Shown in pieces: positions 17,380-25,994 of a DNA stretch of 64,000 bases. The stretch spans positions 1 to 64,000 of the forward strand of contig NZ_RZNX01000011.1 of NCBI RefSeq assembly GCF_003994465.1. The letters are read 5' to 3'. Position numbers and translations under genes: made by a program. The DNA is from Paenibacillus zeisoli. GTDB taxonomy: Bacteria > Bacillota > Bacilli > Paenibacillales > Paenibacillaceae. Numbering within the stretch: the stretch's first letter is position 1; each line of letters opens with the position of its first letter. The notes under the pieces were generated by a model that searched no databases, was not told the DNA's origin, and saw nothing but the letters and a program-made list of their open reading frames with translations.

Positions 17380-17832
17380 ATGAATATTCATGATTTGCTA
17401 AATAAAGATTCAATCTTCCTGCCACTCGAATCCGGCAGCAGGGAAGAGATTATCCGCAAGATGGCAGCCGGACTTCAGGCATCGGGCGCGGTGACTGACC
17501 TGGAGCAGTACGTTCAGGCTGTGCTTGCCCGCGAACAGCAAAGCTCTACAGGAATCGGCTTTGGTGTTGCCATTCCTCATGGTAAATCTGCAGGGGTAGC
17601 GAAAGCAAGCCTCTCCTTCGCTAGACTCTCGGCCCCGGCAGATTGGGAATCACTGGACGATGAGCCGGTGTCGATGGTCTTCATGATTGCCGTACCTGAA
17701 GAGAATGTAGGTAACGAGCATTTGAAGATCCTGGTTGCCCTGTCTCGTAAATTGATTCACGAAGAGTTCAGACAGCAGCTGCTAAATGCTAAATCTGTGG
17801 ACGAAGTGATCGAGATTGTGAAGAGCATCTAA
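17380..17832 (+). CDS. PTS fructose EIIA component
   Basis: 150 residues of the fructose/mannitol IIA fold. The phosphoryl-accepting His67 lies in GVAIPHGKS. It takes phosphate from HPr and passes it to Cys10 of the EIIBC encoded 36 nt upstream. RBS AAAGGAG precedes ATG 17380. It is the last gene of the fru operon and is followed by a strong terminator. Confidence 0.95.
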   Translation: MNIHDLLNKDSIFLPLESGSREEIIRKMAAGLQASGAVTDLEQYVQAVLAREQQSSTGIGFGVAIPHGKSAGVAKASLSFARLSAPADWESLDDEPVSMVFMIAVPEENVGNEHLKILVALSRKLIHEEFRQQLLNAKSVDEVIEIVKSI

Positions 17833-17842
17833 TATGTTATAG

Positions 17843-17880
17843 AAAGAGCCGCCTTGTTCTTATCAAGGCGGCTCTTTTTT
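17843..17880 (+). terminator. fru operon terminator
   Basis: AAAGAGCCGCCTTG / CAAGGCGGCTCTTT stem, 7-nt loop and T run. Confidence 0.93.
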
Positions 17881-17902
17881 GGTTGTCATGAGCGGTATGG
17901 AA

Positions 17903-18316
17903 TCAAGAATAAGGCTCCTGATTTAGCAAAAATTCACATAATGGTGGAAATATATGCTGGCCTTTCAAACTTAGTAATAGGTGATCGACTTGGAAGTTAG
18001 TGCCCAGCACCGACTTTGAGAGGTCGGAGAATTCTTCTAAATTTGGAGGTGCATCCCTTAGCAAATGATCTGTGTTAATTGAATAAGGACTCAGTTCGTC
18101 TTGTAGCTCTTGTATTTCATGCAGGGGCGGTGAAGTATAGTCTTGTTTGAAACGCCAATTTAAAATTCGAAGAATCTTCAAGATTGCGTCCATTTGTTTT
18201 TCAGTAAAATTGTGATTGAGTACAAACATAAAGAAAGGATAAGCATCTGAGGGAATCATTCTTTTCAAAAGATTGACCTGATGGGTTAATAACTCCAGTC
18301 TTGCTTCTATTGTCAT
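17903..18316 (-). CDS. DUF1878-like small protein
   Basis: 137 residues, soluble and mostly helical, starting MTIEARLELLTHQVNLLKRM. The N-terminal heptad region and the DAYPFFMFVLNHNFTEKQMDAILKILR segment resemble the DUF1878/YhaI family, but I hold this loosely. It has no catalytic motif, signal peptide or membrane segment. A strong RBS (AAAGGGGGAGGA) precedes ATG 18316. It is monocistronic, convergent with the fru operon. Confidence 0.75.
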   Translation of the reverse strand: MTIEARLELLTHQVNLLKRMIPSDAYPFFMFVLNHNFTEKQMDAILKILRILNWRFKQDYTSPPLHEIQELQDELSPYSINTDHLLRDAPPNLEEFSDLSKSVLGTNFQVDHLLLSLKGQHIFPPLCEFLLNQEPYS

Positions 18317-18416
18317 TAAATCCTCCCCCTTTGTTCATATTCAAGAAAAACGAATAACCAGCCTCCGAGTAATTGACGGTGACTGGTTATTAGGCATTTC
18401 TATGTTATGTTCAGCA

Positions 18417-19358
18417 TTAGTCCTGCTGCTGTCTGGATATCACATACAAGGCCAGCCAGATGAAGATGAAGCCAACGAACTGAGGCATGGTTATGACCTG
18501 CTTGAAGACAATCCAGTTCACCATCACGGCAACCATAGGGAAGCTTAACTCAGCCAGGGTAGCGAAGGAAGCTTTGGTCGTTGACAGTCCTCTGTAGTAG
18601 AGAAGGAGACTAAGCAGACCCGGAACCAACGCTTGCAGGAACATGTTCACCGTGGTGGCTGTAAGTTCACCCGCGCCGGAAGGCAGTGTCCAAGGGGCGC
18701 TCTCCGAAGTGGTGATGAGGAACAGCAGGGGTAAAGCAAGCATGAACCGCAGGGAAGTTACCGTCTCATATTTCATACTCCGAAGCATATAGCGTCCCAT
18801 CACTGTGGATCCTCCCCAAAGTGCAGCAGCGCCAAGAGAGAGCAGGCTTCCAACTTGAATGAATTCGCCAAAGTTGCCAATCGGGAGTGTCCATCCAAAG
18901 GTTAATAAATAAGTTCCGGCAATGGCCAGGACAATGAGTCCTGAGAAGTATTTAGGAAGGGCTTCTCTCAGAATGAGTCTAGCCATAATAATCGCGAACA
19001 AAGGCTGCATCTTCTGGAGCAAAAGAACGGCATTAAGATTGCCGCTGCCCGAAGACAGGGCCTGGGTGAACAGAATGGAGGCTATCGCAGAGCCTCCCCA
19101 GGAAATAAAGAGAAGTGCCGCTGCCTGCTTAAGGCGAACGGTCTTTAGTTCACTGCGGTGGGACCACAATACAGGAGCCGCGAACAAGAATAACAGGACA
19201 TGTTCAAGAAGGACAATTTGCGCCGAGGTAAGGTACTTCAGCAGCTGAATTCGGAATAAGGGATCAGCTCCCCAAAGCGCTGCCCCTAGGACGACGAACC
19301 AGAATCCGGTACCTACCCGTCTCCGGCTGTAATTTAATGCAGTGTTGACATTTTCCAT
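18417..19358 (-). CDS. EamA/DMT-family transporter under FMN riboswitch control
   Basis: 313 residues with ten predicted membrane helices in two EamA repeats (LGAALWGADPLF and LGAAALWGGSTVMG begin the halves). DMT transporters export or import small metabolites. ATG 19358 has AGGAG nine bases upstream and is preferred to TTG 19364. The 5' leader contains a complete FMN riboswitch (19500-19651) and a terminator just before the gene, so expression should fall when FMN is plentiful. A DMT protein under an FMN riboswitch was previously predicted to be a riboflavin transporter (ImpX type), and I infer the same here. Export of a flavin precursor cannot be excluded. Confidence 0.9.
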   Translation of the reverse strand: MENVNTALNYSRRRVGTGFWFVVLGAALWGADPLFRIQLLKYLTSAQIVLLEHVLLFLFAAPVLWSHRSELKTVRLKQAAALLFISWGGSAIASILFTQALSSGSGNLNAVLLLQKMQPLFAIIMARLILREALPKYFSGLIVLAIAGTYLLTFGWTLPIGNFGEFIQVGSLLSLGAAALWGGSTVMGRYMLRSMKYETVTSLRFMLALPLLFLITTSESAPWTLPSGAGELTATTVNMFLQALVPGLLSLLLYYRGLSTTKASFATLAELSFPMVAVMVNWIVFKQVITMPQFVGFIFIWLALYVISRQQQD

Positions 19359-19405
19359 ATTCAAAAACTCCTAACTTATTAGTTTTGAATATAGGACCTC
19401 GATGT

Positions 19406-19447
19406 AGAAAACCCCCGTATATACTTGTTCAAGTACACACAGGGGCT
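19406..19447 (-). terminator. FMN riboswitch terminator (expression platform)
   Basis: On the minus strand CCCCTGTGTGTACTTG pairs imperfectly with CAAGTATATACGGGGG and is followed by TTTTCT, about 55 nt downstream of the aptamer and 50 nt before the transporter start. This is the expected OFF-state attenuator. Confidence 0.72.
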
Positions 19448-19499
19448 CATCAAACAAGCCACTGTGAACGGAAATAGAACCGTAACACGGCTTGCTTTA

Positions 19500-19651
19500 T
19501 GATCTCCTCCCATCCGGACTTTACCGTCGGCCTTGGAATCACACCAAGTCAGTCGCCACTTTGCTTGAGCAATCATGACGAGTCGCGGGCTTGAGGTTCA
19601 CGTACGAACCCTCACCGCCGGTCAGGAATCTCACCTGCCCCCGAAGATCCA
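19500..19651 (-). promoter_or_regulatory. FMN riboswitch (RFN element)
   Basis: Read on the minus strand, the conserved RFN blocks appear in order: ATCTTCGGGGGCAGG, TGACCGGCGGT, AGCCCGCGA, TTGGTGTGATTCCAAGG, CCGACGGTAAAGTCCGGATG, and closing GGAGGAGATC, which pairs with the first block to form P1. A variable arm lies between the second and third blocks. All junction motifs needed for FMN binding are present. The only downstream gene on this strand is the EamA transporter; no rib biosynthesis gene is near. Confidence 0.96.
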
Positions 19652-19759
19652 TATTCGATTAGTTGTAAATTCATCTAACTATATGAAATCGCTTACTGTC
19701 AATATGACAAATGGAAAAAAGTTAGTGATGAATGCTGTCCTTTTTTGTAATGGTCAAAA

Positions 19760-20668
19760 CTACAAGGATCTCTGCTGCTGGGTATCAAGCGGTGTTAAGT
19801 GCAGCACTTCGTCTTGATGGTTCTTGCGGAACGTACCTGGAGTATATCCGGTCCAGGCTACAAACTGACGGCTGAAGCTCTGAACATTCTCATAACCGAT
19901 CCGGTGGGCGATGTTCTCAATGGACTCACTGCTGCTTACCAGCATTTGCATCGCTTCCTGCCGCTTGAGAATCATCAAATATTCGCGTGGAGACATTCCA
20001 TAGAACTGCTTGAATACCCGGTGACAGTGCCTGCGGCTGACACCAAGCTGATGTGAAATATTCTCAAGCCAGTCGCCTGTGATATCCGGGGTATTCGTAT
20101 CCGAAGACAAGACCAGCGTCTCCACCTGCTTCGCAATGAGATAAGAGAGCTCCGAGCGCAGAGTAGGCTCCTTACCCTGGTTCTCAGAATCGAAATAAGA
20201 CTGAAGCTCTGTTATAAGTGTAAATAGATGGAGAAACAATCTGGAAGTCGACTTGGAGTCTTCATACAGTGCTTCCATTAAATTCTCAACAAGAGGACCG
20301 AGCAGGGTGTTAAGCGGATGTCCTTGTGGATAGAGCCCCTTGTTATTCATTTCGAACAGTTTAAGAAAAATGGGATCCTCCACCTGAAAGTGCATGACGA
20401 AGAAGGTCGCGTCCTCTTGTCCTCTTATTTGATAGTCATGCATCTGCATAGGTGATATGAGCATCAGATCTCCGGCCTGCTGCTCGTATTCAGTGGACCC
20501 GACGATCGCTGTCTGAGTACCTGCAAGCAAGAGATTGATTTCGAAGAGCATATGGTGAACATGAGGACCGCAGGTCCAACCGCTTGTTACGGTACGGGTA
20601 TGTGGAGAGTAAATACAAATTTCTGAACGTATATGAGGGAACCATCGTTCCGGCGGCAATTTTCTCAT
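19760..20668 (-). CDS. AraC family transcriptional regulator
   Basis: 302 residues. The N-terminal cupin-like sensor domain (about 20-110) includes GWTCGPHVHHMLFEINLLLAG. The C-terminal AraC/XylS pair of helix-turn-helix motifs covers about 195-290, with IAHRIGYENVQSFSRQFVAWTGYTPG as the second. RBS CAGGAGAG lies upstream of ATG 20668. It is divergent from the ABC exporter at 20840 across 171 nt, so that gene is a natural target. The H-x-H-H in the cupin could bind a sugar or metal; the effector is unknown. Confidence 0.92.
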   Translation of the reverse strand: MRKLPPERWFPHIRSEICIYSPHTRTVTSGWTCGPHVHHMLFEINLLLAGTQTAIVGSTEYEQQAGDLMLISPMQMHDYQIRGQEDATFFVMHFQVEDPIFLKLFEMNNKGLYPQGHPLNTLLGPLVENLMEALYEDSKSTSRLFLHLFTLITELQSYFDSENQGKEPTLRSELSYLIAKQVETLVLSSDTNTPDITGDWLENISHQLGVSRRHCHRVFKQFYGMSPREYLMILKRQEAMQMLVSSSESIENIAHRIGYENVQSFSRQFVAWTGYTPGTFRKNHQDEVLHLTPLDTQQQRSL

Positions 20669-20839
20669 GATGACAACAACTCTCCTGAATGTCCGATTTG
20701 GTTAAACTTGTGTTTGAATCGGGGCCGATTATGTTATAGATGATCTGGGCCTGTAGAATTATACTTATTTCTGTGCTGTTCAGCAGATCTAATCAGGAAG
20801 TCCCTATTCATATCATAAGTAAAAAAGCAGGTGAAGGAA

Positions 20840-22615
20840 ATGGCAAAGTTAGAAACATTGGATTATACGAAGTGGTTCGAGAATGAGCAGGTAGCCAAAA
20901 TGAAACCGCTTAGCCTGCTCGCCAGACTATTTAAAGATCACGGAAGTAAAGTAGCGCTGTCAGCTTTTTACTTTACACTGAAGGCACTGCCTGTATGGGT
21001 ACTTCCCGTGGTTACAGCGAATATTATCAACCTCGTCAGCTACCCGGAACGGCATTCCCTGTCCGAGTTCTGGATTAATTTTGCGGTTATTGTTGTGATT
21101 ATTCTGCAGAATATTCCCACCCATACGCTTCATATCAGTAATATCAGTATGGCCGTGAGGCATGTGGAAGCCGGATTGCGGAGTACCTTAGTGCGTAAGC
21201 TGCAGCAGCTTTCACTCGGTTATCACGGAGATATGAATGCGGGAAGGTTGCAGTCGAAGGTGCTTCGCGATGTGGAAGCGATTGACTTCTTGTCTAGACA
21301 AATGATGATGACGATCATTCCTTCGGTAATCAGCTTAATTATCATTATCGGACTTACTTTGTACCATAGTTGGATCGTCGCGTTATTCTTTATTCTTATG
21401 GCGCCTACTTCCATCTACCTTGTTCGGTTCTTCCGGACGAAGATGTCGAACAGCAACCGGGAGGTTCGCCGTAACATCGAGAAGATGTCGGGTACCGTAT
21501 CCGAGACGGTCGAGATGATTCCCGTAACCCGGGCACACGGGCTGGAGGATGTAGAGATTCGCAAGGTAGATAAGGCTCTTCAGCATATCCGTGAGCGGGG
21601 ATACAAGCTGGATGTGCTTGAGGCCTATTTCGGTTCGACAAGCTGGGTTGTGTTCCAGCTGTTCCAGGTCGGCTGCCTCTTTTTCACGGCCTATTTGGCC
21701 CGTATTGGTATGATGGAGATCGGGGACATCGTAATGTACCAAGGCTTTTTCAATATGATTATCGGATCAGTAAGCTCCATCTTGAACGTATATCCGAACC
21801 TGGTGAAAGGCTTTGAGTCGCTTCACTCTGTATCGGAAGTTCTGCTGTCTAAAGAGACGGAAGAATATAAAGGCCGCGTCAATCCTGAAGTCATTCATGG
21901 GGGTTACAAGTTCGAGAATATGGGATTCAAATATAAAGAATCGGATCGTCATGTCCTGAGTGATTTCACACTGGACGTAAGGCCTGGCGAGAAAGTTGCC
22001 TTTGTAGGCGAATCCGGATCAGGCAAATCAACCATCCTGAACTTGATTATCGGCTTCTATAAGCCTCAGGCCGGACGTATCTGGATAGACGGAATTCCCA
22101 TGGATGAGCTGAGCATGAAACGTTACAGACAGTCGCTTGCGATTGTTCTGCAGAACAACATTCTTTTCTCGGGTACAATTCGTGAGAACATTACCTATGG
22201 GCTACCCGAAATCTCGGAAGAGCACTTGCAGAAAGCAATCTGGATGGCCAACCTGAAGGATGTTATCGATAGCCTTCCGCAAGGGATTGATACCTCAGTA
22301 GGGGAACACGGAGGCAGATTGTCCGGCGGGCAGCGTCAGCGAATTGCGATCGCAAGAGCCCTTGTGCGGGATCCCAAAATTATTATTCTTGACGAAGCGA
22401 CCTCGGCGCTGGATAACGTGTCTGAACGGCATGTACAGCAGGCTATGGAGCAGTTGATGGAAGGAAGAACTACATTTATTGTTGCTCACCGGCTGTCCAC
22501 CGTACGAAATGTGGACCGGATTGTCGTCATGAAGAAGGGCAAGATCGTAGAGAGCGGAACATACGATGAGTTGATCGAGAAGAAGGGTGAATTCTACAAA
22601 CTTAAGAATATGTAG
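20840..22615 (+). CDS. ABC transporter, fused permease/ATPase (exporter type)
   Basis: 591 residues, a half transporter that must dimerise. The membrane domain (about 40-330) has six helices; the ATPase (about 350-590) has Walker A GESGSGKST, a Q-loop in VLQNNILF, the ABC signature LSGGQRQRIA, Walker B IIILDEATSALD, and the His switch in IVAHRLST. ATG 20840 has AGGTGAAGG upstream and is preferred to in-frame GTG 20831. The exporter class includes peptide, lipid and drug pumps; the substrate is not evident. The divergent AraC regulator may control it. Confidence 0.93.
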   Translation: MAKLETLDYTKWFENEQVAKMKPLSLLARLFKDHGSKVALSAFYFTLKALPVWVLPVVTANIINLVSYPERHSLSEFWINFAVIVVIILQNIPTHTLHISNISMAVRHVEAGLRSTLVRKLQQLSLGYHGDMNAGRLQSKVLRDVEAIDFLSRQMMMTIIPSVISLIIIIGLTLYHSWIVALFFILMAPTSIYLVRFFRTKMSNSNREVRRNIEKMSGTVSETVEMIPVTRAHGLEDVEIRKVDKALQHIRERGYKLDVLEAYFGSTSWVVFQLFQVGCLFFTAYLARIGMMEIGDIVMYQGFFNMIIGSVSSILNVYPNLVKGFESLHSVSEVLLSKETEEYKGRVNPEVIHGGYKFENMGFKYKESDRHVLSDFTLDVRPGEKVAFVGESGSGKSTILNLIIGFYKPQAGRIWIDGIPMDELSMKRYRQSLAIVLQNNILFSGTIRENITYGLPEISEEHLQKAIWMANLKDVIDSLPQGIDTSVGEHGGRLSGGQRQRIAIARALVRDPKIIILDEATSALDNVSERHVQQAMEQLMEGRTTFIVAHRLSTVRNVDRIVVMKKGKIVESGTYDELIEKKGEFYKLKNM

Positions 22616-22649
22616 AGCAATAGCATAATTTGGATTACGCGCATAGGCA

Positions 22650-22676
22650 GGCAGCCCTTTAAGGGCTGCTTTTTTT
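22650..22676 (+). terminator. terminator after the ABC exporter gene
   Basis: GCAGCCCTT / AAGGGCTGC stem followed by seven T. Confidence 0.92.
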
Positions 22677-22760
22677 ATGGCTTTAGCCGGTTGAGTGCGT
22701 GAAACGCGCGAAACAAAAAACCACCCGCTATGCGGGTGGAGGGATCAGCGGTTTGACCAC

Positions 22761-22815
22761 TAAGACCATTCCGATAAAATTGAGATGTTCAGGCTCAAAG
22801 AAAGGAATGGTCTTA
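22761..22815 (+). promoter_or_regulatory. stem sequestering the tnpA ribosome binding site
   Basis: TAAGACCATTCC (22761-22772) pairs perfectly with GGAATGGTCTTA (22804-22815), which ends one base before the tnpA ATG. An inner stem TTGAG/CTCAA (22780-22798) lies in its loop. The Shine-Dalgarno AAAGGA overlaps the stem, matching the translational repression described for IS200. Confidence 0.78.
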
Positions 22816-22816
22816 A

Positions 22817-23290
22817 ATGGCAAACAAGAGCTACAGTCTAGCTCACACAAAGTGGATGTGCAAATACCACATTGTCTTCACCCCGAAGTATAGACGGAAA
22901 GAGATCTATAATCAAGTAAGAAGAGACTTAATAGAAATTTTCAAACGCTTATGTAAGTACAAGGGAGTAGAAATTATAGAAGGTCACATGATGCCTGATC
23001 ATGTCCATATGTTGGTCGCGATCCCACCTAAAATTTCAGTCTCATCATTCATGGGATATCTAAAGGGAAAAAGTTCGTTAATGATCTTCGAGAAGCATGC
23101 GCAGCTAAAGTATAAATACGGGAATCGAAAATTCTGGGCAGAAGGATATTATGTGAGTACAGTAGGTTTGAATGAAGCAACCGTAGCGAAGTACATTCGT
23201 GAACAAGAGGCACATGACCAAGCAGTAGATAAGCTGAGCGTAAAAGAGTACGAAGATCCATTCAGCAGCAACAGGGACAAAAAGAAATAA
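22817..23290 (+). CDS. tnpA: IS200/IS605 family transposase TnpA (Y1 HUH)
   Basis: 157 residues, intact. The HUH motif is HVHML (in MMPDHVHMLVAIPP, about residues 62-66), and the catalytic Tyr is in VAKYIREQEAHD near residue 132. The GYLKGKSSLMIFEKHAQLKYKYGNR region and N-terminal KYHIVFTPKYRRK are typical of IS200 TnpA. It cleaves and rejoins single-stranded DNA as a dimer at the element's hairpins. Full length with both motifs suggests the copy could be active. Confidence 0.96.
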   Translation: MANKSYSLAHTKWMCKYHIVFTPKYRRKEIYNQVRRDLIEIFKRLCKYKGVEIIEGHMMPDHVHMLVAIPPKISVSSFMGYLKGKSSLMIFEKHAQLKYKYGNRKFWAEGYYVSTVGLNEATVAKYIREQEAHDQAVDKLSVKEYEDPFSSNRDKKK

Positions 23291-23518
23291 ACCAGTTTAA
23301 CTGGTAAGTGAAAGTGACAAATAACACTGAGCCTGAACAGATTGTGGTCAGGCTAGCGTCTTTAGGCGCAGTTTGGCAACAGGGGGTTATACCCCAAGAG
23401 CAAACCACCCGTTGGACGGGTGGTCATGATTGTGCAAAGATCAGGCCGAAGTGCAACTTTCCAACATTTGTAAGCGTTAGGAGTGAAGAAAGAGATAAAT
23501 TGAAATGGAGGCTGTAAA

Positions 23519-24565
23519 ATGCAAAAACGGGGGTTTATCTGCATTTTTGTGTTGAGTCTTGCTCTAATGCTTGGAGCGTGCTCTTCGTCATCTGGTAACA
23601 GTGCCTCGAGTAAGGAAGCCATCGGCGGAGCCGCTTCTGACATGGAGAGCACGTCGCATTCCTCGTCTATATCGGGTGCGGATACAAACAGTCCGGCTAA
23701 AGAAGATACAGCCACCGCTGCCAAAGATCCAAAGCAGGCTGCATCTGGCTTTACAGACAGCGAGAATAAGGCAGGAGCGGATAAGAAGCTCATTTACAAG
23801 GCTGAACTTTCGATGAGGGTTAAGGACTATACAAAGGTCCAGACCGAAATTAGGAATCAAGTCGGTCAGGCTGGCGGGTATATCGTTCAATTCTCCGAGA
23901 ATCAGAATGATCAGCAGTTGGGAGGGAGCTTCATCGTCAAAATTCCTGCTGCAGGGTTCACTTCTTTCATTGACGGAGTTGGCAAGATTAAGCATGAATC
24001 TCTGGATCAGAATATCGAGGGACAGGATGTAACCGAGGAATACATTGATCTGGAATCCAGATTGAAAGCGAAGCTGATCATGGAAGAGCGGTACACGTCA
24101 TTCATGAAGAAAGCGACTAAGACCGACGAGCTTGTTAAATTTGCAAATGAGCTAGGACGCATTCAAGAAGAGATCGAACAGGCAAAGGGACGAATGAGAT
24201 ACATAGATAATAATGTCGCTTATTCTACTGTGACGATCCACCTCTTTCAGCGGGAGGGAACGGCTGGAAATGTAGATTCAGGGAAAGAGGACACTCCGCT
24301 AATGGAGCAAGCGGGGAATGCACTATCAGGCACGCTTCATGTCCTGTCTCTGTTCCTGCAGGGATTGGTTGTTGTATTGGCAGGTGCTTTCCCAATTCTC
24401 GTCGTGGGGCCAGTTCTGGGATGGGTAATCTGGAGAGTACGTAAAGGTAGAGCTAAGCGCAGGGCAGTCACACGAGATGCACTAAGGAAGGATATAAGTG
24501 GCAAAGCGATGGTAGATGCAGATTCGAATAGTGTAGAAGACAACAACAAAGATAGCGATTCTTAG
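23519..24565 (+). CDS. DUF4349 domain-containing lipoprotein
   Basis: 348 residues. The lipobox is LMLGAC with Cys20 the predicted lipidation site. A Ser/Ala/Thr-rich linker covers 21-85. The DUF4349 region (about 88-240) opens KLIYKAELSMRVKDYTKVQ and contains a coiled-coil part (DLESRLKAKLIMEERY... IQEEIEQAKGRMRYIDNNVAYSTVTIHL). A membrane helix lies near 275-305, with a basic cytoplasmic tail after it. It is surface-anchored at both ends, with unknown function. Its promoter region abuts the IS200-like element, only about 90 nt away, so the insertion may have altered its expression. Confidence 0.88.
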   Translation: MQKRGFICIFVLSLALMLGACSSSSGNSASSKEAIGGAASDMESTSHSSSISGADTNSPAKEDTATAAKDPKQAASGFTDSENKAGADKKLIYKAELSMRVKDYTKVQTEIRNQVGQAGGYIVQFSENQNDQQLGGSFIVKIPAAGFTSFIDGVGKIKHESLDQNIEGQDVTEEYIDLESRLKAKLIMEERYTSFMKKATKTDELVKFANELGRIQEEIEQAKGRMRYIDNNVAYSTVTIHLFQREGTAGNVDSGKEDTPLMEQAGNALSGTLHVLSLFLQGLVVVLAGAFPILVVGPVLGWVIWRVRKGRAKRRAVTRDALRKDISGKAMVDADSNSVEDNNKDSDS

Positions 24566-24572
24566 TACACGA

Positions 24573-24617
24573 AAAACCCCTGATCTAAGGCGTTTAAGCC
24601 AAGATCGGGGGTTCTTT
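24573..24617. terminator. bidirectional terminator
   Basis: AAAAACCCCTGATCT pairs with AGATCGGGGGTTCTTT between the convergent DUF4349 and chemoreceptor genes. Confidence 0.85.
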
Positions 24618-24633
24618 AGGACGTAAGGCTGGA

Positions 24634-25884
24634 TTAGAATTTGAAAATGTGGATCGTCTTCTGAAGCTTGAATACTGCTTGATTCATAGCTTCTGCTTCG
24701 TCTGCGACGAGCTTGATGGAAGAAATCTGCTCGTTCATATATGCAGATACCTGCTGGGTACCGGCAGCGGATTGCTCCGTGATGGCTGAGATATTCTGGA
24801 TTGCCCCGGAGATCTGGTGAGCACTTTCAAGCATAATATCACTTTCCTTGGAGAAAGACTCAATCTGCTCAGTAATGAACTGGACACTTTGAACGATCTG
24901 CTGAAAAATCTCTTTGGATTCCTTAATCATTTCGTTCTGAAGGCGGACAACCTCTTCATTAGTAGATATATGGGTAATAGCATGCATGATATCCATTTCT
25001 ATGTTCCTGACAAGGTCGAAAACTTCCTTCGTGGATTGTGTTGATTCCTCGGCTAATTTGCGGACTTCTTCTGCCACAACAGCAAATCCTTTACCATGTT
25101 CACCCGCACGTGCAGCTTCAATAGAGGCATTGAGCGAGAGGAGATTGGTCTGTTCAGCTATTTCGGAGATCGTCTTGGTGATCTTGGTGATTCCCTTCGC
25201 ATTTCTGGAGAGTGTATCTATAGTTGCGCTTACTTTATTAGTCGCTTCGATATTTCGCTGCATGCCTTCTGCCTGCTTCTCTACCGCTTGACTACCCTGT
25301 TCCACTAGACTGAGCGTATGAGCCGATCTCACATTCATTTCCTTGGTTGAATCAGCATAACTGCCGACCTTCTGCTCGATCTCCTGTATAGCTGTTGTCA
25401 TTCCGGCTACGTCCTGGGAGATTTCATTAGCCCCGACTGCGAGTTCATGTGCAGAAAGTGCAACCTGATGCATGACCGTGGAAAGCTCCTGATTCTTATC
25501 AGAAATTCCACGACTTGCGCTCATTACCTGACTGGTGATTCCGGATGCATCTCTTAGAATCTGAGTAAGCTTGTCCACCATGCTGTTGAAGGAGCGGCTT
25601 AAACTGCTGGCTGTTCCGCTTTCGTCTGCTCTTTGGGTAAAATCACCCTTGGAGATTCGATTCGTTACGCTGGTAATCTCGTCAAAAGAAGATGTGAGCG
25701 CTTTCTCGATTACGCGTGAAAGTGGATAGGTTAGGATGGCGAGTACCACGATTAAGGCAATGCCGACCAGTACATTTCCTAGTAGAAGGAAGGTTACCAG
25801 AACCGGAACTCCGAACAATGCGGCAATTAGATAGCACGATGCTGTAATTCTCGCTGACATTGATAGTTTGTTTAACCATGACAT
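24634..25884 (-). CDS. methyl-accepting chemotaxis-like protein without a large sensor domain
   Basis: 416 residues. Two adjacent membrane helices (about 12-32 and 35-55) leave almost no extracellular domain. HAMP-like region 60-110 leads to the signalling hairpin with [21 protein letters not shown] near residue 250-270. A receptor of this shape may sense membrane state, cytoplasmic signals, or act through other receptors. RBS AAAGGGGGA precedes ATG 25884. It is monocistronic. The 542-2593 receptor shares the conserved tip, so the two could mix in arrays. Confidence 0.92.
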   Translation of the reverse strand: MSWLNKLSMSARITASCYLIAALFGVPVLVTFLLLGNVLVGIALIVVLAILTYPLSRVIEKALTSSFDEITSVTNRISKGDFTQRADESGTASSLSRSFNSMVDKLTQILRDASGITSQVMSASRGISDKNQELSTVMHQVALSAHELAVGANEISQDVAGMTTAIQEIEQKVGSYADSTKEMNVRSAHTLSLVEQGSQAVEKQAEGMQRNIEATNKVSATIDTLSRNAKGITKITKTISEIAEQTNLLSLNASIEAARAGEHGKGFAVVAEEVRKLAEESTQSTKEVFDLVRNIEMDIMHAITHISTNEEVVRLQNEMIKESKEIFQQIVQSVQFITEQIESFSKESDIMLESAHQISGAIQNISAITEQSAAGTQQVSAYMNEQISSIKLVADEAEAMNQAVFKLQKTIHIFKF

Positions 25885-25994
25885 AGGAAAATCGTCCCCC
25901 TTTTATAAGACCCGTTTCCATATTATAGCATCGAGTAGGATTAATGGTCTATATAAAGATTGGGGGATTCCAAATTTCAAATAGTTATAGAGCC

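Larger units (their letters stand above)
22715..23430 (+). mobile_element. IS200-like insertion sequence (IS200/IS605 family)
   Basis: A ~715-bp element with one Y1 transposase and no tnpB. The left end has a perfect hairpin CCACCCGC-TAT-GCGGGTGG (22721-22739). The right end has ACCACCCGT-TGG-ACGGGTGGT (23404-23424). Such subterminal hairpins are what TnpA binds in single-strand transposition. There are no inverted terminal repeats or target duplication to define ends exactly, so the limits are estimates. It sits between the ABC exporter terminator and the DUF4349 gene. Confidence 0.88.

Noticed and set aside
19575-19817. 80-residue plus-strand ORF in the EamA/AraC gap
   Set aside because: It runs antisense through the FMN riboswitch and has no RBS or recognisable domain.
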